A stretch of 64,000 nucleotides of DNA. Origin: DASYDU01 sp050248495 (GTDB taxonomy: Bacteria > Planctomycetota > Planctomycetia > Pirellulales > Lacipirellulaceae). The position numbers were made by a program, and so were the translations under genes. The notes under the pieces are model-generated. The model saw only the letters and a program-made list of their open reading frames with translations. It had not been told where the DNA came from and made no database searches. Positions 53,292-61,809 of the stretch are shown here, piece by piece. Within the stretch, counting starts at the first letter, position 1, and the number at the start of each line of letters is the position of its first letter. The DNA lies in contig JBFWSG010000004.1 of the NCBI GenBank assembly GCA_050248495.1, positions 153,666 to 217,665 on the forward strand, read 5' to 3'.

Positions 53292-54781
53292 GCGACTCTT
53301 CGGCGAGCCACATTCTGGCGATCGACCAGAGCACGTCCGCGACGAAAGCGGTGCTTTTCGACGGCGCGGGTGTCGTCATGGGCAAAGCGTCGCGCGAGCA
53401 TCGGCAGATCTATCCACAGCCGGGTTGGGTCGAGCACGATGCGGAAGAAATCTGGCAGAACGTGATCGCCGTCGTCGGCGAGCTCTCGGCGCGGCAGCGC
53501 GAAAGGTTGGCGACGACCGCAGCGCTGGCCATTTCGAATCAGCGCGAGACATTTGTGCTCTTCGAGCGCGAGACCGGCCGGCCGCTCACCAATGCCATCG
53601 TCTGGCAGTGCCGCCGGGGCGACGACGTATGCCGCGAATTGGCAGCGGCAGGCAGCGGCGAGCTGGTGCGGCGCAAGACCGGACTGAAGCTCGACACCTA
53701 TTTTTCCGGCTCCAAATTGAAGCGGCTGCTGGGCGAGCGCGACGACTTGCGTGAAAAGCTCTCCAGCGGCGAGGCGCTCTTCGGCACGATGGACACTTAT
53801 CTCGTCTATCGCATGACGGGCGGCCGGGTCTTCGCTACCGATCCGACGAATGCCAGTCGCACGCTGCTCTACGACATCTCAGCCCTGCGCTGGGACGACG
53901 AGCTGGCCAGGCTGTTCGACGTGCCGACTCGGTCGCTGGCCTCGGTGCGGGAGAGCTTCGCCACGTTCGGCGAGACCGACCTCGGCGGCGCGCTGCCGGC
54001 GAAGCTGCCGATCTCTGGCGTGATGGGTGATTCACAGGCTTCGCTGTTTGCCCAGCGGTGCTACGACTCGGGATCCGCCAAAGCGACTTTTGGCTCCGGG
54101 ACCTCGGTAATGCTCAACATTGGCGACCGCTGGCAGGACTTCGGCCCGGGAACGGTGACCGCGCTAGGGTGGGTGCTCCGCGGAAAGCCGACGTACGCGG
54201 TCGAGGGACTGATCAACTACTCCTCGGCCACGGTCTCCTGGCTAAAGGATCAACTCGGCTTGATCCGCGACGCCGCCGAGACCGACTCTCTGGCCCGCGC
54301 CGTTGACGACAACGGCGGCGTGTATCTCGTGCCGGCATTTGCTGGGTTGAGCGCTCCCTATTGGAGTCAGGACGCTCGCGCCGCGATCGTCGGCATGACG
54401 GCCCATTCTCGCCGCGAGCACATCGTGCGGGCGGCGCTGGAATCGACCGCCTATCAGATTCGCGACGTGCTCGAGATGATGCGCCGCGATACAGGAGTTG
54501 AGCCGCGGGCGTTGCACGGCGACGGCGGCCCCACGCGGAATGAGTTTCTGATGCAGTTCACGGCGGACGTGACGGGCGTGGAACTGGTTGTATCGGAAGT
54601 GCCGGAATCTTCGGCGATGGGAGCTGCGTTGGCCGCCCGGCTTGGCTTGGGGCATTTTAGTTCTCTGGACGACCTTTCGCGTCTGCCGCTTTCGACGCGC
54701 ACTTATCGACCTGCCGTGGAACGCAGCAGATTCGATGGGTGGTACGCAGGGTGGCAGGCAGCCGTGCAGCGAGTGCTTTAG
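53288..54781 (+). CDS. FGGY-family carbohydrate kinase (glycerol-kinase-like)
   Basis: The 497-residue protein begins at ATG 53288, overlapping the preceding stop (ATGA). It has ILAIDQSTSATKAVLFDGAG, YPQPGWVEHDAEEIWQNV, AISNQRETFVLFERETG, KTGLKLDTYFSGSKLK and the C-terminal ATPase region GVYLVPAFAGLSAPYWSQDAR, ending near GAALAARLG. These features are closest to glycerol kinases within FGGY, but context points to phosphorylation of a ketose made by the isomerase, for use by the transketolase. An apulose-kinase-like role is one possibility. The substrate is not decided by sequence. Confidence 0.9.
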   Translation: MSDSSASHILAIDQSTSATKAVLFDGAGVVMGKASREHRQIYPQPGWVEHDAEEIWQNVIAVVGELSARQRERLATTAALAISNQRETFVLFERETGRPLTNAIVWQCRRGDDVCRELAAAGSGELVRRKTGLKLDTYFSGSKLKRLLGERDDLREKLSSGEALFGTMDTYLVYRMTGGRVFATDPTNASRTLLYDISALRWDDELARLFDVPTRSLASVRESFATFGETDLGGALPAKLPISGVMGDSQASLFAQRCYDSGSAKATFGSGTSVMLNIGDRWQDFGPGTVTALGWVLRGKPTYAVEGLINYSSATVSWLKDQLGLIRDAAETDSLARAVDDNGGVYLVPAFAGLSAPYWSQDARAAIVGMTAHSRREHIVRAALESTAYQIRDVLEMMRRDTGVEPRALHGDGGPTRNEFLMQFTADVTGVELVVSEVPESSAMGAALAARLGLGHFSSLDDLSRLPLSTRTYRPAVERSRFDGWYAGWQAAVQRVL

Positions 54782-54788
54782 CCGAGCG

Positions 54789-56057
54789 ATGTCAAACGAC
54801 CGCATCACCGCCGAGTATCTTATCGAGACACCCGGGTCGCTCGCGGCCGCGGCCGAGTCGATGGCCGGCGAGCAGTCGACGGGCACCTTTACCCGGGTGC
54901 CCGGTGAAACCGATGAACTGCGCGAACGATTTGCCGCCCGCGTTGAGTCGATCGAGGAACTGCCGCCAATTTCCGCACCGTCGCTGCCGGGAGCCGCGAT
55001 CCCAGCGGGACAGCCGAATTTCCAGCGCGGTCGTGTGCGGATCAGTTTTCCGCTCGAAAACATGGGGCCGAACCTGCCGGCGATCATTTCGACGGTCGCC
55101 GGCAATTTGTTCGAGCTTCGCTATCTATCCGGTTTGCGGCTGGTAGATCTGGAGCTTCCCGCTGCCCTGGCGACGACCTTTCCAGGGCCGCAATTCGGCG
55201 TCGAGGGGACGCGGCGTCTCACGGGCGTTTACGGGCGGCCGATTATTGGCACGATCGTGAAACCCAGCATCGGCCTGACTCCCCGTGCCACGGCCGACCT
55301 GGTCCGCACGCTCGGCGAGGCGGGCATCGACTTCGTGAAGGACGACGAGCTGATGGCGAATCCGCCACACTCGCCGCTGGCCGAGCGCGTGAAGGCGGTG
55401 ATGCACGTGGCGAACGAGCTCGCAGACCGCACCGGCCGAAAAGTGATGTTCGCCTTCAACATCAGCGACCAGCTCGACCGGATGCTTGAGCACCACGACA
55501 CGGTCGTCGCGGCCGGCGGATCGTGTGTGATGGTCAGCCTCAACAGCGTCGGCTTCGCGGCGGTCGACTATCTGCGGCGCCGTGCATCGCTGCCGATTCA
55601 CGGGCACCGCAACGGCTGGGGAATGTTCACGCGGTGCCCGTCTCTCGGCATGGAATTTACCGCCTATCAAAAACTCTGGCGGCTTGTGGGCGTCGATCAT
55701 TTGCACGTTAACGGACTAAAGAACAAGTTTTGCGAGTCGGATGAATCGGTGGTTCGCTCGATCAATGCCTGCCTCGCGCCGCTGCTGGGCGGTTACAGGG
55801 TGATGCCGGTCGTCTCGTCCGGGCAATGGGGCGGGCAGGCGCCGGAGACTTATCGGCAAACGCAAACGCTCGACCTCATGTACCTGGCCGGCGGCGGCAT
55901 CCTCGCCCATCCGAGCGGCCCGGCAGCCGGGGTCGCCGCTTTGCGCCAGGCCTGGGAAGCGGCGGCGGCGGGAATCCTGCTCGCCGAATTCGCCCGCGCG
56001 CATCCCGAGCTGCGGCAATCGCTCGAATTCTACGGCTCATTGGAGCACGCGAAATAA
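54789..56057 (+). CDS. RuBisCO-like protein (form IV type)
   Basis: The start is ATG 54789 (422 aa), 8 nt after the kinase. Most active-site residues of RuBisCO have counterparts: Glu28 (GEQSTGT), Asn106 (AGNLFEL), Lys158 (TIVKPS), the Lys184-Asp-Asp-Glu187 cluster (FVKDDE), His273-Arg274 (HGHRNGWG), His306 (DHLHVNG), loop-6 Lys311/313 and Ser344-Gly345, then GGGILAHPSG. The Lys177 counterpart is Ser160. The KDDE cluster suggests a carbamylated lysine and Mg2+, unlike RLPs that lost it. It is followed by a DUF1537 kinase with TAATG overlap. The pairing points to decarboxylation or transcarboxylation of a phosphorylated oxo-sugar acid. Confidence 0.93.
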   Translation: MSNDRITAEYLIETPGSLAAAAESMAGEQSTGTFTRVPGETDELRERFAARVESIEELPPISAPSLPGAAIPAGQPNFQRGRVRISFPLENMGPNLPAIISTVAGNLFELRYLSGLRLVDLELPAALATTFPGPQFGVEGTRRLTGVYGRPIIGTIVKPSIGLTPRATADLVRTLGEAGIDFVKDDELMANPPHSPLAERVKAVMHVANELADRTGRKVMFAFNISDQLDRMLEHHDTVVAAGGSCVMVSLNSVGFAAVDYLRRRASLPIHGHRNGWGMFTRCPSLGMEFTAYQKLWRLVGVDHLHVNGLKNKFCESDESVVRSINACLAPLLGGYRVMPVVSSGQWGGQAPETYRQTQTLDLMYLAGGGILAHPSGPAAGVAALRQAWEAAAAGILLAEFARAHPELRQSLEFYGSLEHAK

Positions 56058-57403
56058 TGCTCCTCGGCTATTATGGCGACGACTTCACGGGCTCGACCGA
56101 CGTGCTCGAGGCTCTCACCACGAGCGGCGTCCCGACGGCGCTCTTCACCGAGCCGCCATCGCCGGACCTGCTGAGCCGCTTTCCGCACGTCAAGGCAATC
56201 GGCATCGCCGGCAATAGCCGCACGATGTCGCCGGCACAGATGGATGCCGTGCTGCCCGCCGCCTTTAAGACGCTTCGCGACCTGAATCCCGCCATCGTCC
56301 ACTATAAGACGTGCTCCACATTCGATTCTTCGCCCGTGTTCGGCAGCATCGGCCGGGCGATTGAAATTGGGCAGAGGGTGTTCCAAAACCGGGTGACGCC
56401 GTTAGTAGTCGGCTCGCCGAACTTGCAGCGATTTTGCGTGTTCGGCAATCTGTTCGCGCGGTCCGGCCTCGACAGTCCCGTGCACCGGCTCGACCGCCAT
56501 CCGACGATGAGTTACCATCCGGTGACGCCGATGATGGAAGCGGACCTCCGGCTGCATTTGCGCGAGCAAACGCCGCAGCCGGTCAGCCTCGTCGACGTGC
56601 TAACGCTCGATCGCGGCAAGGCCGCAGTGAATGCGGTTGTAGATGAGTCTGCAGGCAGGATCGTGCTGTACGACACGCTCACGTCGGGGCATCTCTCGAC
56701 GATCGGCGAATCGATTTGGCAGATCCAACAGGCCGAAGGGAAGCCATATTTCGTCGCGGGATCTTCTGGAATCGAGTCGGCGCTGACCGCGCATTGGCGA
56801 GAGGTGGGAATCGCCGAGTCCGAATCCAAGGGATTTGCGCCGCCGCGATCGGTTGCGCATGCGCTGATGATCTCTGGAAGTTGTTCGCCGGTCACGGAAC
56901 GGCAAATCGCCTGGGCGACGGCGCATGGAGTTATGGAGGTCCCCCTCGACGCCGCGCAGCTGCTCAATTCCCCGGCGCCGGAGAGCGAAATCTCAGCCGT
57001 CGCCAGGCGTATTGCGGCACTCCTCGACGCAGGTCGATCGGTTGTCGCTCACACCTGCCGCGGGCCGGGTGACGAACGCATTCGCGCGGCCAAACAAGCG
57101 GGCCCTTCGGCGCTCTGCGGCGACGCACTCGGTGTTATACTGGGACGAATCCTCGCGCGGGTGCTCGATTTGCGGCTCGTCGAGCGCGTCGCGGTGGCAG
57201 GCGGCGATACGTCGGGTGCAGTCGCGCGGGCGGTGGGCATTAGCGCGCTGGAAATGATCGGGCCGCTCGCGCCCGGGGCGCCGCTGTGCGTCGCCCACAG
57301 TCGCAGCGGAGCGGTGGCGGGCGTCGAATTCACGTTCAAAGGCGGTCAGGTGGGGCACGACGATTTCTTCGCCGCGCTCCTGGCCGGCGGGCCCAATCGC
57401 TAG
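56057..57403 (+). CDS. Four-carbon acid sugar kinase family (DUF1537) kinase
   Basis: The start ATG 56057 overlaps the RLP stop by one base. The 448-residue protein has the DUF1537 N-terminal substrate domain (LGYYGDDFTGSTDVLEALTT, where DDFTGSTD is diagnostic, and YKTCSTFDSSPVFGSIGRA) and a C-terminal nucleotide-binding domain (VAVAGGDTSGAVARAVG, where GGDTSGA is diagnostic, and FTFKGGQVGHDDFF). Known members phosphorylate threonate, erythronate, 3-oxo-tetronates and 3-oxo-isoapionate. Adjacency to an RLP best matches the last type (OiaK-like), but this is an inference. Confidence 0.9.
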   Translation: MLLGYYGDDFTGSTDVLEALTTSGVPTALFTEPPSPDLLSRFPHVKAIGIAGNSRTMSPAQMDAVLPAAFKTLRDLNPAIVHYKTCSTFDSSPVFGSIGRAIEIGQRVFQNRVTPLVVGSPNLQRFCVFGNLFARSGLDSPVHRLDRHPTMSYHPVTPMMEADLRLHLREQTPQPVSLVDVLTLDRGKAAVNAVVDESAGRIVLYDTLTSGHLSTIGESIWQIQQAEGKPYFVAGSSGIESALTAHWREVGIAESESKGFAPPRSVAHALMISGSCSPVTERQIAWATAHGVMEVPLDAAQLLNSPAPESEISAVARRIAALLDAGRSVVAHTCRGPGDERIRAAKQAGPSALCGDALGVILGRILARVLDLRLVERVAVAGGDTSGAVARAVGISALEMIGPLAPGAPLCVAHSRSGAVAGVEFTFKGGQVGHDDFFAALLAGGPNR

Positions 57404-57422
57404 TCGATCGAAAGGTTGGAAA

Positions 57423-58397
57423 ATGAGTTTCAGTCGGCGGAACTTCTGGGCAGTGATTTTGGCGGCTGCATCGACGTTGCCCTTTGCCTCGTGTGCCAAG
57501 CAGCAGGCGAGACCCGCTGGCAAGCAGAAAATCGCCATCGTCGTTTCGACGCTTAACAATCCCTGGTTCGTCGTGCTCGGCGACACGGCCAAGGCCCGCG
57601 CCGAGGAATTGGGTTACGCAGCCACGGTGTTCGATTCCGAAAACGACACCGCCAAGGAGACGTCGCACTTCGAGAACGCGATCGCCGACGGGTACGCCGC
57701 GATTCTGTTCAATCCGACCGACGCCGACGCTTCGATCGCCAACGTCCGCCGGGCCAAAGACGCGAATGTGCCCGTCTTCTGCATCGACCGCGAGATCAAC
57801 ACCAACGACGCCGCGACGTCGCAGATCCTGTCCGACAGCTATTCCGGCTGCGTCGAGCTGGGACAGAAGTTTGTGGAAATCGTCGGCGAAGAGGGCGAGT
57901 ATGCAGAACTGCTGGGGCTCGCGGGGGACAACAACACGCGGAATCGTTCTGGCGGCTTTCACAGCGTGGTCGATCGCTATCCCGGCCTCAAAATGGCGGC
58001 CCAGCAGAGTGCCGATTTTGACCGGGCCAAGGCACTCGAAGTGATGGAGTCGATCCTCCAGGCCCAGCCAAACATCAAGGCCGTGTTCTGTGCCAACGAC
58101 GCGATGGCGATGGGCGCGTACCAGGCGCTCGTGGCGGCCAACAAGGACCACGACGTGAAGGTGTTCGGTTTTGACGGCGCCGATGAAGTGGTGAAGCTGA
58201 TCGCCGAAGACAAGATCGTCGCTACGGGTATGCAGTTCCCGAAGACCATGGCCCGCACCGCCGCCGAATACGCCGACGAGTGGCTCCAGGGCAAACGTGA
58301 TTTTCCTCAGAAAGTGCCCGTGGCGGTCGAGCTAGTCACGAAAGAGAATGTCGCCGACTACGGCGACTTCGGGACGAAGGACGATCCGAATCGATAG
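57423..58397 (+). CDS. Sugar ABC transporter substrate-binding protein (RbsB-like)
   Basis: The 324-residue protein starts at ATG 57423 behind GAAAGGTTGG. The signal peptide ends in FASC (Cys24), a probable lipid anchor. The body is a type I periplasmic binding protein: IAIVVSTLNNPWFVVLGDTAKA, ENAIADGYAAILFNPTDADA, VFCIDREI, IKAVFCANDAMAMGAYQAL and VKVFGFDGADEV. Asp in CIDREI and Arg/Asp in binding segments fit a ribose/allose-type pentose binder. It delivers the sugar to the RbsA/RbsC pair encoded downstream. Ligand specificity cannot be read here. Confidence 0.93.
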   Translation: MSFSRRNFWAVILAAASTLPFASCAKQQARPAGKQKIAIVVSTLNNPWFVVLGDTAKARAEELGYAATVFDSENDTAKETSHFENAIADGYAAILFNPTDADASIANVRRAKDANVPVFCIDREINTNDAATSQILSDSYSGCVELGQKFVEIVGEEGEYAELLGLAGDNNTRNRSGGFHSVVDRYPGLKMAAQQSADFDRAKALEVMESILQAQPNIKAVFCANDAMAMGAYQALVAANKDHDVKVFGFDGADEVVKLIAEDKIVATGMQFPKTMARTAAEYADEWLQGKRDFPQKVPVAVELVTKENVADYGDFGTKDDPNR

Positions 58398-58404
58398 GCG
58401 GCCG

Positions 58405-59040
58405 ATGAATCGTTCGCTTGCTATTGTCGCTGCGATTGTGGCCGCCGGTGTGCTCACGTGGTTCTTTCCGTTGTTTCACGTGGTGTCGAGTGAGTCGCAG
58501 CGCGCGGAACGAGAGCGGCAGACGTTCAATGCGGCGGACTTCGTGCAGGTCTTCTGGAAGAACAAATTGATACCGGCCTTTGGGGAGGCGGCTGACGCGG
58601 CAACGGTCCTCGCCGTATTGCGGGAGAATCCCGATCAGGCACGTACGCAGTATGGCCGCACGGCCGGGCTAGGCCGCGCGACGCTGTACTTCCTGCGCGG
58701 CGGAGGCACGATTACGTCTGTCGACAAGAAGGAAATTGGAATCTCCTTGAACAATGGCGAAAGCGCTGTGGATGCGGCGCTCCAGACGGGATTGCTGTTT
58801 GGAAACACGGTTCGCGACGCGACCGGCTTGTTGTCCGGCGATGACTTTCCCAACTCGCAGCAGTTCAACGAAATCTCGACCGAGCTCAACCGCAAGATTG
58901 AACGAAGCGTGCTGCCGGCGCTCCGCGACCGTGCCAAAGTGGGCGACGCGATCGAGTTTGTGGGCTGTGCCGCCGTGACCAACGTACCCCGCGACATCAC
59001 GCCGTTGCGGTTGGTGCCGCTCGAAGTGACGTTCAAATAG
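58405..59040 (+). CDS. DUF2291 family protein, transporter-associated
   Basis: The start is ATG 58405 (211 aa). An N-terminal hydrophobic segment (about 4-27) anchors or exports the protein. The rest matches DUF2291: FVQVFWKNKLIPAFGEAADAA, EPDQARTQYGRTAGLGR-like blocks, and C-terminal KVGDAIEFVGCAAV and LRLVPLEVTF. DUF2291 proteins are almost always encoded in ribose-type ABC transporter operons and are thought to be periplasmic accessory lipoproteins. It lies between the substrate-binding protein and the ATPase genes. Confidence 0.85.
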   Translation: MNRSLAIVAAIVAAGVLTWFFPLFHVVSSESQRAERERQTFNAADFVQVFWKNKLIPAFGEAADAATVLAVLRENPDQARTQYGRTAGLGRATLYFLRGGGTITSVDKKEIGISLNNGESAVDAALQTGLLFGNTVRDATGLLSGDDFPNSQQFNEISTELNRKIERSVLPALRDRAKVGDAIEFVGCAAVTNVPRDITPLRLVPLEVTFK

Positions 59041-59045
59041 CTGCC

Positions 59046-60832
59046 ATGGCCGAAGACATCGCATCACCAGAGTCCGGCGACCTACTGCTCGAAGCGCGGG
59101 CCATCAGCAAGTCGTTTCCCGGGGTGAAAGCCCTGGACGGCGTCCAGATTCGCCTTCGTCGCGGCCGGCTCAATGCGCTGTTGGGGGAAAATGGCGCCGG
59201 CAAATCGACGCTGATGAGTATTCTCTCAGGCGTGTTTCCTCCGGACTCGGGCGAGATCCTGCTCGGGGGCAGGGGAGTTCGTTTCGCCAGCCCGCGCGAG
59301 GCCCAGGCGGCCGGCATCTCGATCATCCATCAGGAGCTGAATCTCATTCCGCACCTGAGCATCGCCGAGAACATCTATCTCGGCCGCGAACCGCTCACGC
59401 CGCTCGGGCTGGTCGACTTCCGCCGCATGTGCCGCGACGCCGGCGAGCTGCTGGCCGCTCTGGAACTCGACGTCGATCCGCGCGCTCCGGTCGCCAGGCT
59501 CCGCGTGGGAGCCCAACAAATCGTTGAAATTGCCAAGGCGCTTTCGCACCAGTCGCGCGTGATCATCATGGACGAGCCGACCTCGGCCATCACCGATCAG
59601 GAGATCGAGGTGCTGTTCCGGTTGATTCGCCGGCTCAAGTCGCAGGGCGTCGGCATCATTTACACCACTCACAAGCTGGACGAGCTGCGCCAGATTGCCG
59701 ATGACGTGACTATTTTGCGCGACGGCCGATTCATCGCCAGTGACGCGTATGCCGCGTTCACGCACGATCGGATGGTGCAATTGATGGTCGGGCGCGAGCT
59801 GTCGGAGCTGTTCCCCAAAACAGCGCCGCATGCCGCCGAGGAAGTGCTCCGGGTCGAAAATATTTCGCTGGCCCACCCCGATCGGCCGGGCGATTTTGCA
59901 GTTAGCAATATTTCGTTCAGCGTGCGGCGCGGCGAAGTCGTGGGAGTGTTCGGGCTGATGGGGGCGGGCCGCACGGAGCTTCTGCAGACAATTTTTGGAC
60001 TCCATCCCCACTCGTCACGCGGCACGATTTGTGTCGATGGCCAGCCGCGCGCGATCCGCACGCCTGCCGACGCGATTGCCGCCGGTTTGGCGCTTGCACC
60101 GGAGGATCGCAAACTCGAAGGGCTGGTCCTGTCGATGAACGTCGCGGAAAATGTGAGTCTGGCCAGTCTGTGCGGCGGCGCAATCGGCATGCTGCAACCT
60201 CAGCGAGAGCGCGAGCAGGCGGCCCAATTTGTCGATCGATTGGGAGTGAAGACGCCGTCGGTCGCCGAATGTGTCCGCAATCTCAGCGGGGGCAACCAGC
60301 AGAAGGTCGTGCTTGCGAAGTGGCTTGCCACACAGCCGAAGGTGTTGCTGCTGGACGAGCCAACCCGGGGCATCGACATCAACGCGAAGCGGGAAATCTA
60401 CCTGCTGATCGACGAGCTCGCTCGCAGCGGCCTGGGCGTCGTGATAGTTTCATCGGAGCTGCCTGAAATATTAGCGGTTGCCGATCGCATCCTCGTGCTC
60501 GCCGAAGGACGTCTCTCCGCAGAATTTGCCCGCGACGAGGCCAGCGAAGNNNNNNNNNNNNNNNNNNNNNNNNNNNNNNNNNNNNNNNNNNNNNNNNNNN
60601 NNNNNNNNNNNNNNNNNNNNNNNNNNNNNNNNNNNNNNNNNNNNNNNNNCGCAGCGGCCTGGGCGTCGTGATAGTTTCATCGGAGCTGCCTGAAATATTA
60701 GCGGTTGCCGATCGCATCCTCGTGCTCGCCGAAGGACGTCTCTCCGCAGAATTTGCCCGCGACGAGGCCAGCGAAGAAAAAATCCTCCGCGCCGCGTTGC
60801 CGGCCGCAAGAGTTCAGGCGAAGAGCGCATGA
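59046..60832 (+). CDS. Sugar ABC transporter ATP-binding protein (RbsA-like), interrupted by an assembly gap
   Basis: The two-cassette ATPase starts at ATG 59046. Cassette 1 has GENGAGKSTLM, a LRVGAQQIVEIAKAL signature and MDEPTSAI. Cassette 2 has the degenerate GLMGAGRTELLQ loop normal for RbsA, LSGGNQQKVVLAKWL and LDEPTRGIDI. The frame is broken only by 100 N. Removing the gap and one copy of the exact 127-bp overlap (joining 60549 to 60777) gives 1560 nt, a perfect 520-codon gene (519 aa) ending RVQAKSA. Its stop overlaps the permease start (ATGA). The gene is therefore intact in the genome. Confidence 0.92.
60423..60776. other. Scaffold gap with duplicated 127-bp contig ends
   Basis: Positions 60423-60549 and 60650-60776 are identical (127 bp), separated by exactly 100 N. 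A 127-bp overlap matches a common maximum assembly k-mer size. The contig ends were scaffolded but not merged. Short open frames across the N stretch are artefacts. Confidence 0.95.
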
Positions 60833-61803
60833 GCCAAATCGCTACCAAAGAACGCCTGGCCCGTTTCCAGTCGCTAGCGGCGCTACTGCTGATGGTCGTT
60901 GCGCTTTCGTTCGCTTCGGATAATTTCTTGACCGTCGACAACGGGCTCAACGTGCTGCGGCAAATCTCGATCAACCTTTGCCTGTCGATCGGGATGACGT
61001 TGGTGATTCTTTCGGGCGGGATTGATCTGTCGGTGGGCTCCGTGTTGGCGTTTTCGGGCGCGGTGGCCGCGGGGCTGCTCAAGGACGGCCTGCCGCTGCC
61101 CGGCACCGATTCGCTGCTGCAATTTACGCCGCTGGGTGCGATCATCGGCGGAATTGCCGTCGGCGCCGCGCTGGGCTGGTTCAACGGTTTGATGATTACG
61201 CGGTTTCGCCTGCCGCCGTTCGTCGCCACGCTGGGCATGCTCAGCATCGCGCGCGGGATGACGCGGCTCTGGACCGGCGGTTTTCCGATCACCGACCTGG
61301 GACCGCAGTTCACATGGATGGGCATCGGCTATTGGCTCCGCGTGCCGATGCCGGTCTGGATTTCCGCCGCACTCGTGGCCTTGTTCGTGATCATCACGCG
61401 CCGCACCCGGTTCGGGCGATATGTGTATGCCGTGGGCGGCAACGAACGGGCGGCCAGGCTCAGCGGGCTGAACGTGAACCAGATCAAACGCCGCGTGTAC
61501 TTGCTCGGCGGTGCGCTCGCCGGCGTGGCGGGGCTGCTGGCCACGGCGCGCCAAAACGCAGCCGACCCCAAGATCGGCATCGGCTATGAACTCGATTCCA
61601 TTGCCGCGGTGGTCATCGGCGGGACTTCGCTCTCGGGCGGCCGCGGTTCGATTCTCGGCACCGTGCTGGGCTGCTTGATCATCGGCGTGCTCAACAACGG
61701 CCTGGTGCTATTGGGCGTGTCGCCCGATTGGCAGCTGGTGGTCAAAGGGCTGGTGATCCTGGTCGCCGTGGCCATTGACCAGCTGGGACGGAGAGAGGAT
61801 TAA
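60829..61803 (+). CDS. Sugar ABC transporter permease (RbsC-like)
   Basis: The 324-residue membrane protein starts at ATG 60829, overlapping the ATPase stop (ATGA). It has about eight to ten hydrophobic helices and the RbsC blocks SIGMTLVILSGGIDLSVGSVLA, WFNGLMITRFRLPPFVATLGMLSIARG, YVYAVGGNERAARLSGLNV and GIGYELDSIAAVVIGGTSLSGGRG. It forms the homodimeric channel with two ATPase cassettes. It is expected in the inner membrane. Confidence 0.95.
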   Translation: MSQIATKERLARFQSLAALLLMVVALSFASDNFLTVDNGLNVLRQISINLCLSIGMTLVILSGGIDLSVGSVLAFSGAVAAGLLKDGLPLPGTDSLLQFTPLGAIIGGIAVGAALGWFNGLMITRFRLPPFVATLGMLSIARGMTRLWTGGFPITDLGPQFTWMGIGYWLRVPMPVWISAALVALFVIITRRTRFGRYVYAVGGNERAARLSGLNVNQIKRRVYLLGGALAGVAGLLATARQNAADPKIGIGYELDSIAAVVIGGTSLSGGRGSILGTVLGCLIIGVLNNGLVLLGVSPDWQLVVKGLVILVAVAIDQLGRRED

Positions 61804-61809
61804 CGCGCG

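Noticed and set aside
60471..61325. Minus-strand and short plus-strand frames running through the 100-N gap
   Set aside because: They are produced by unknown residues and the duplicated contig ends, not by real sequence.
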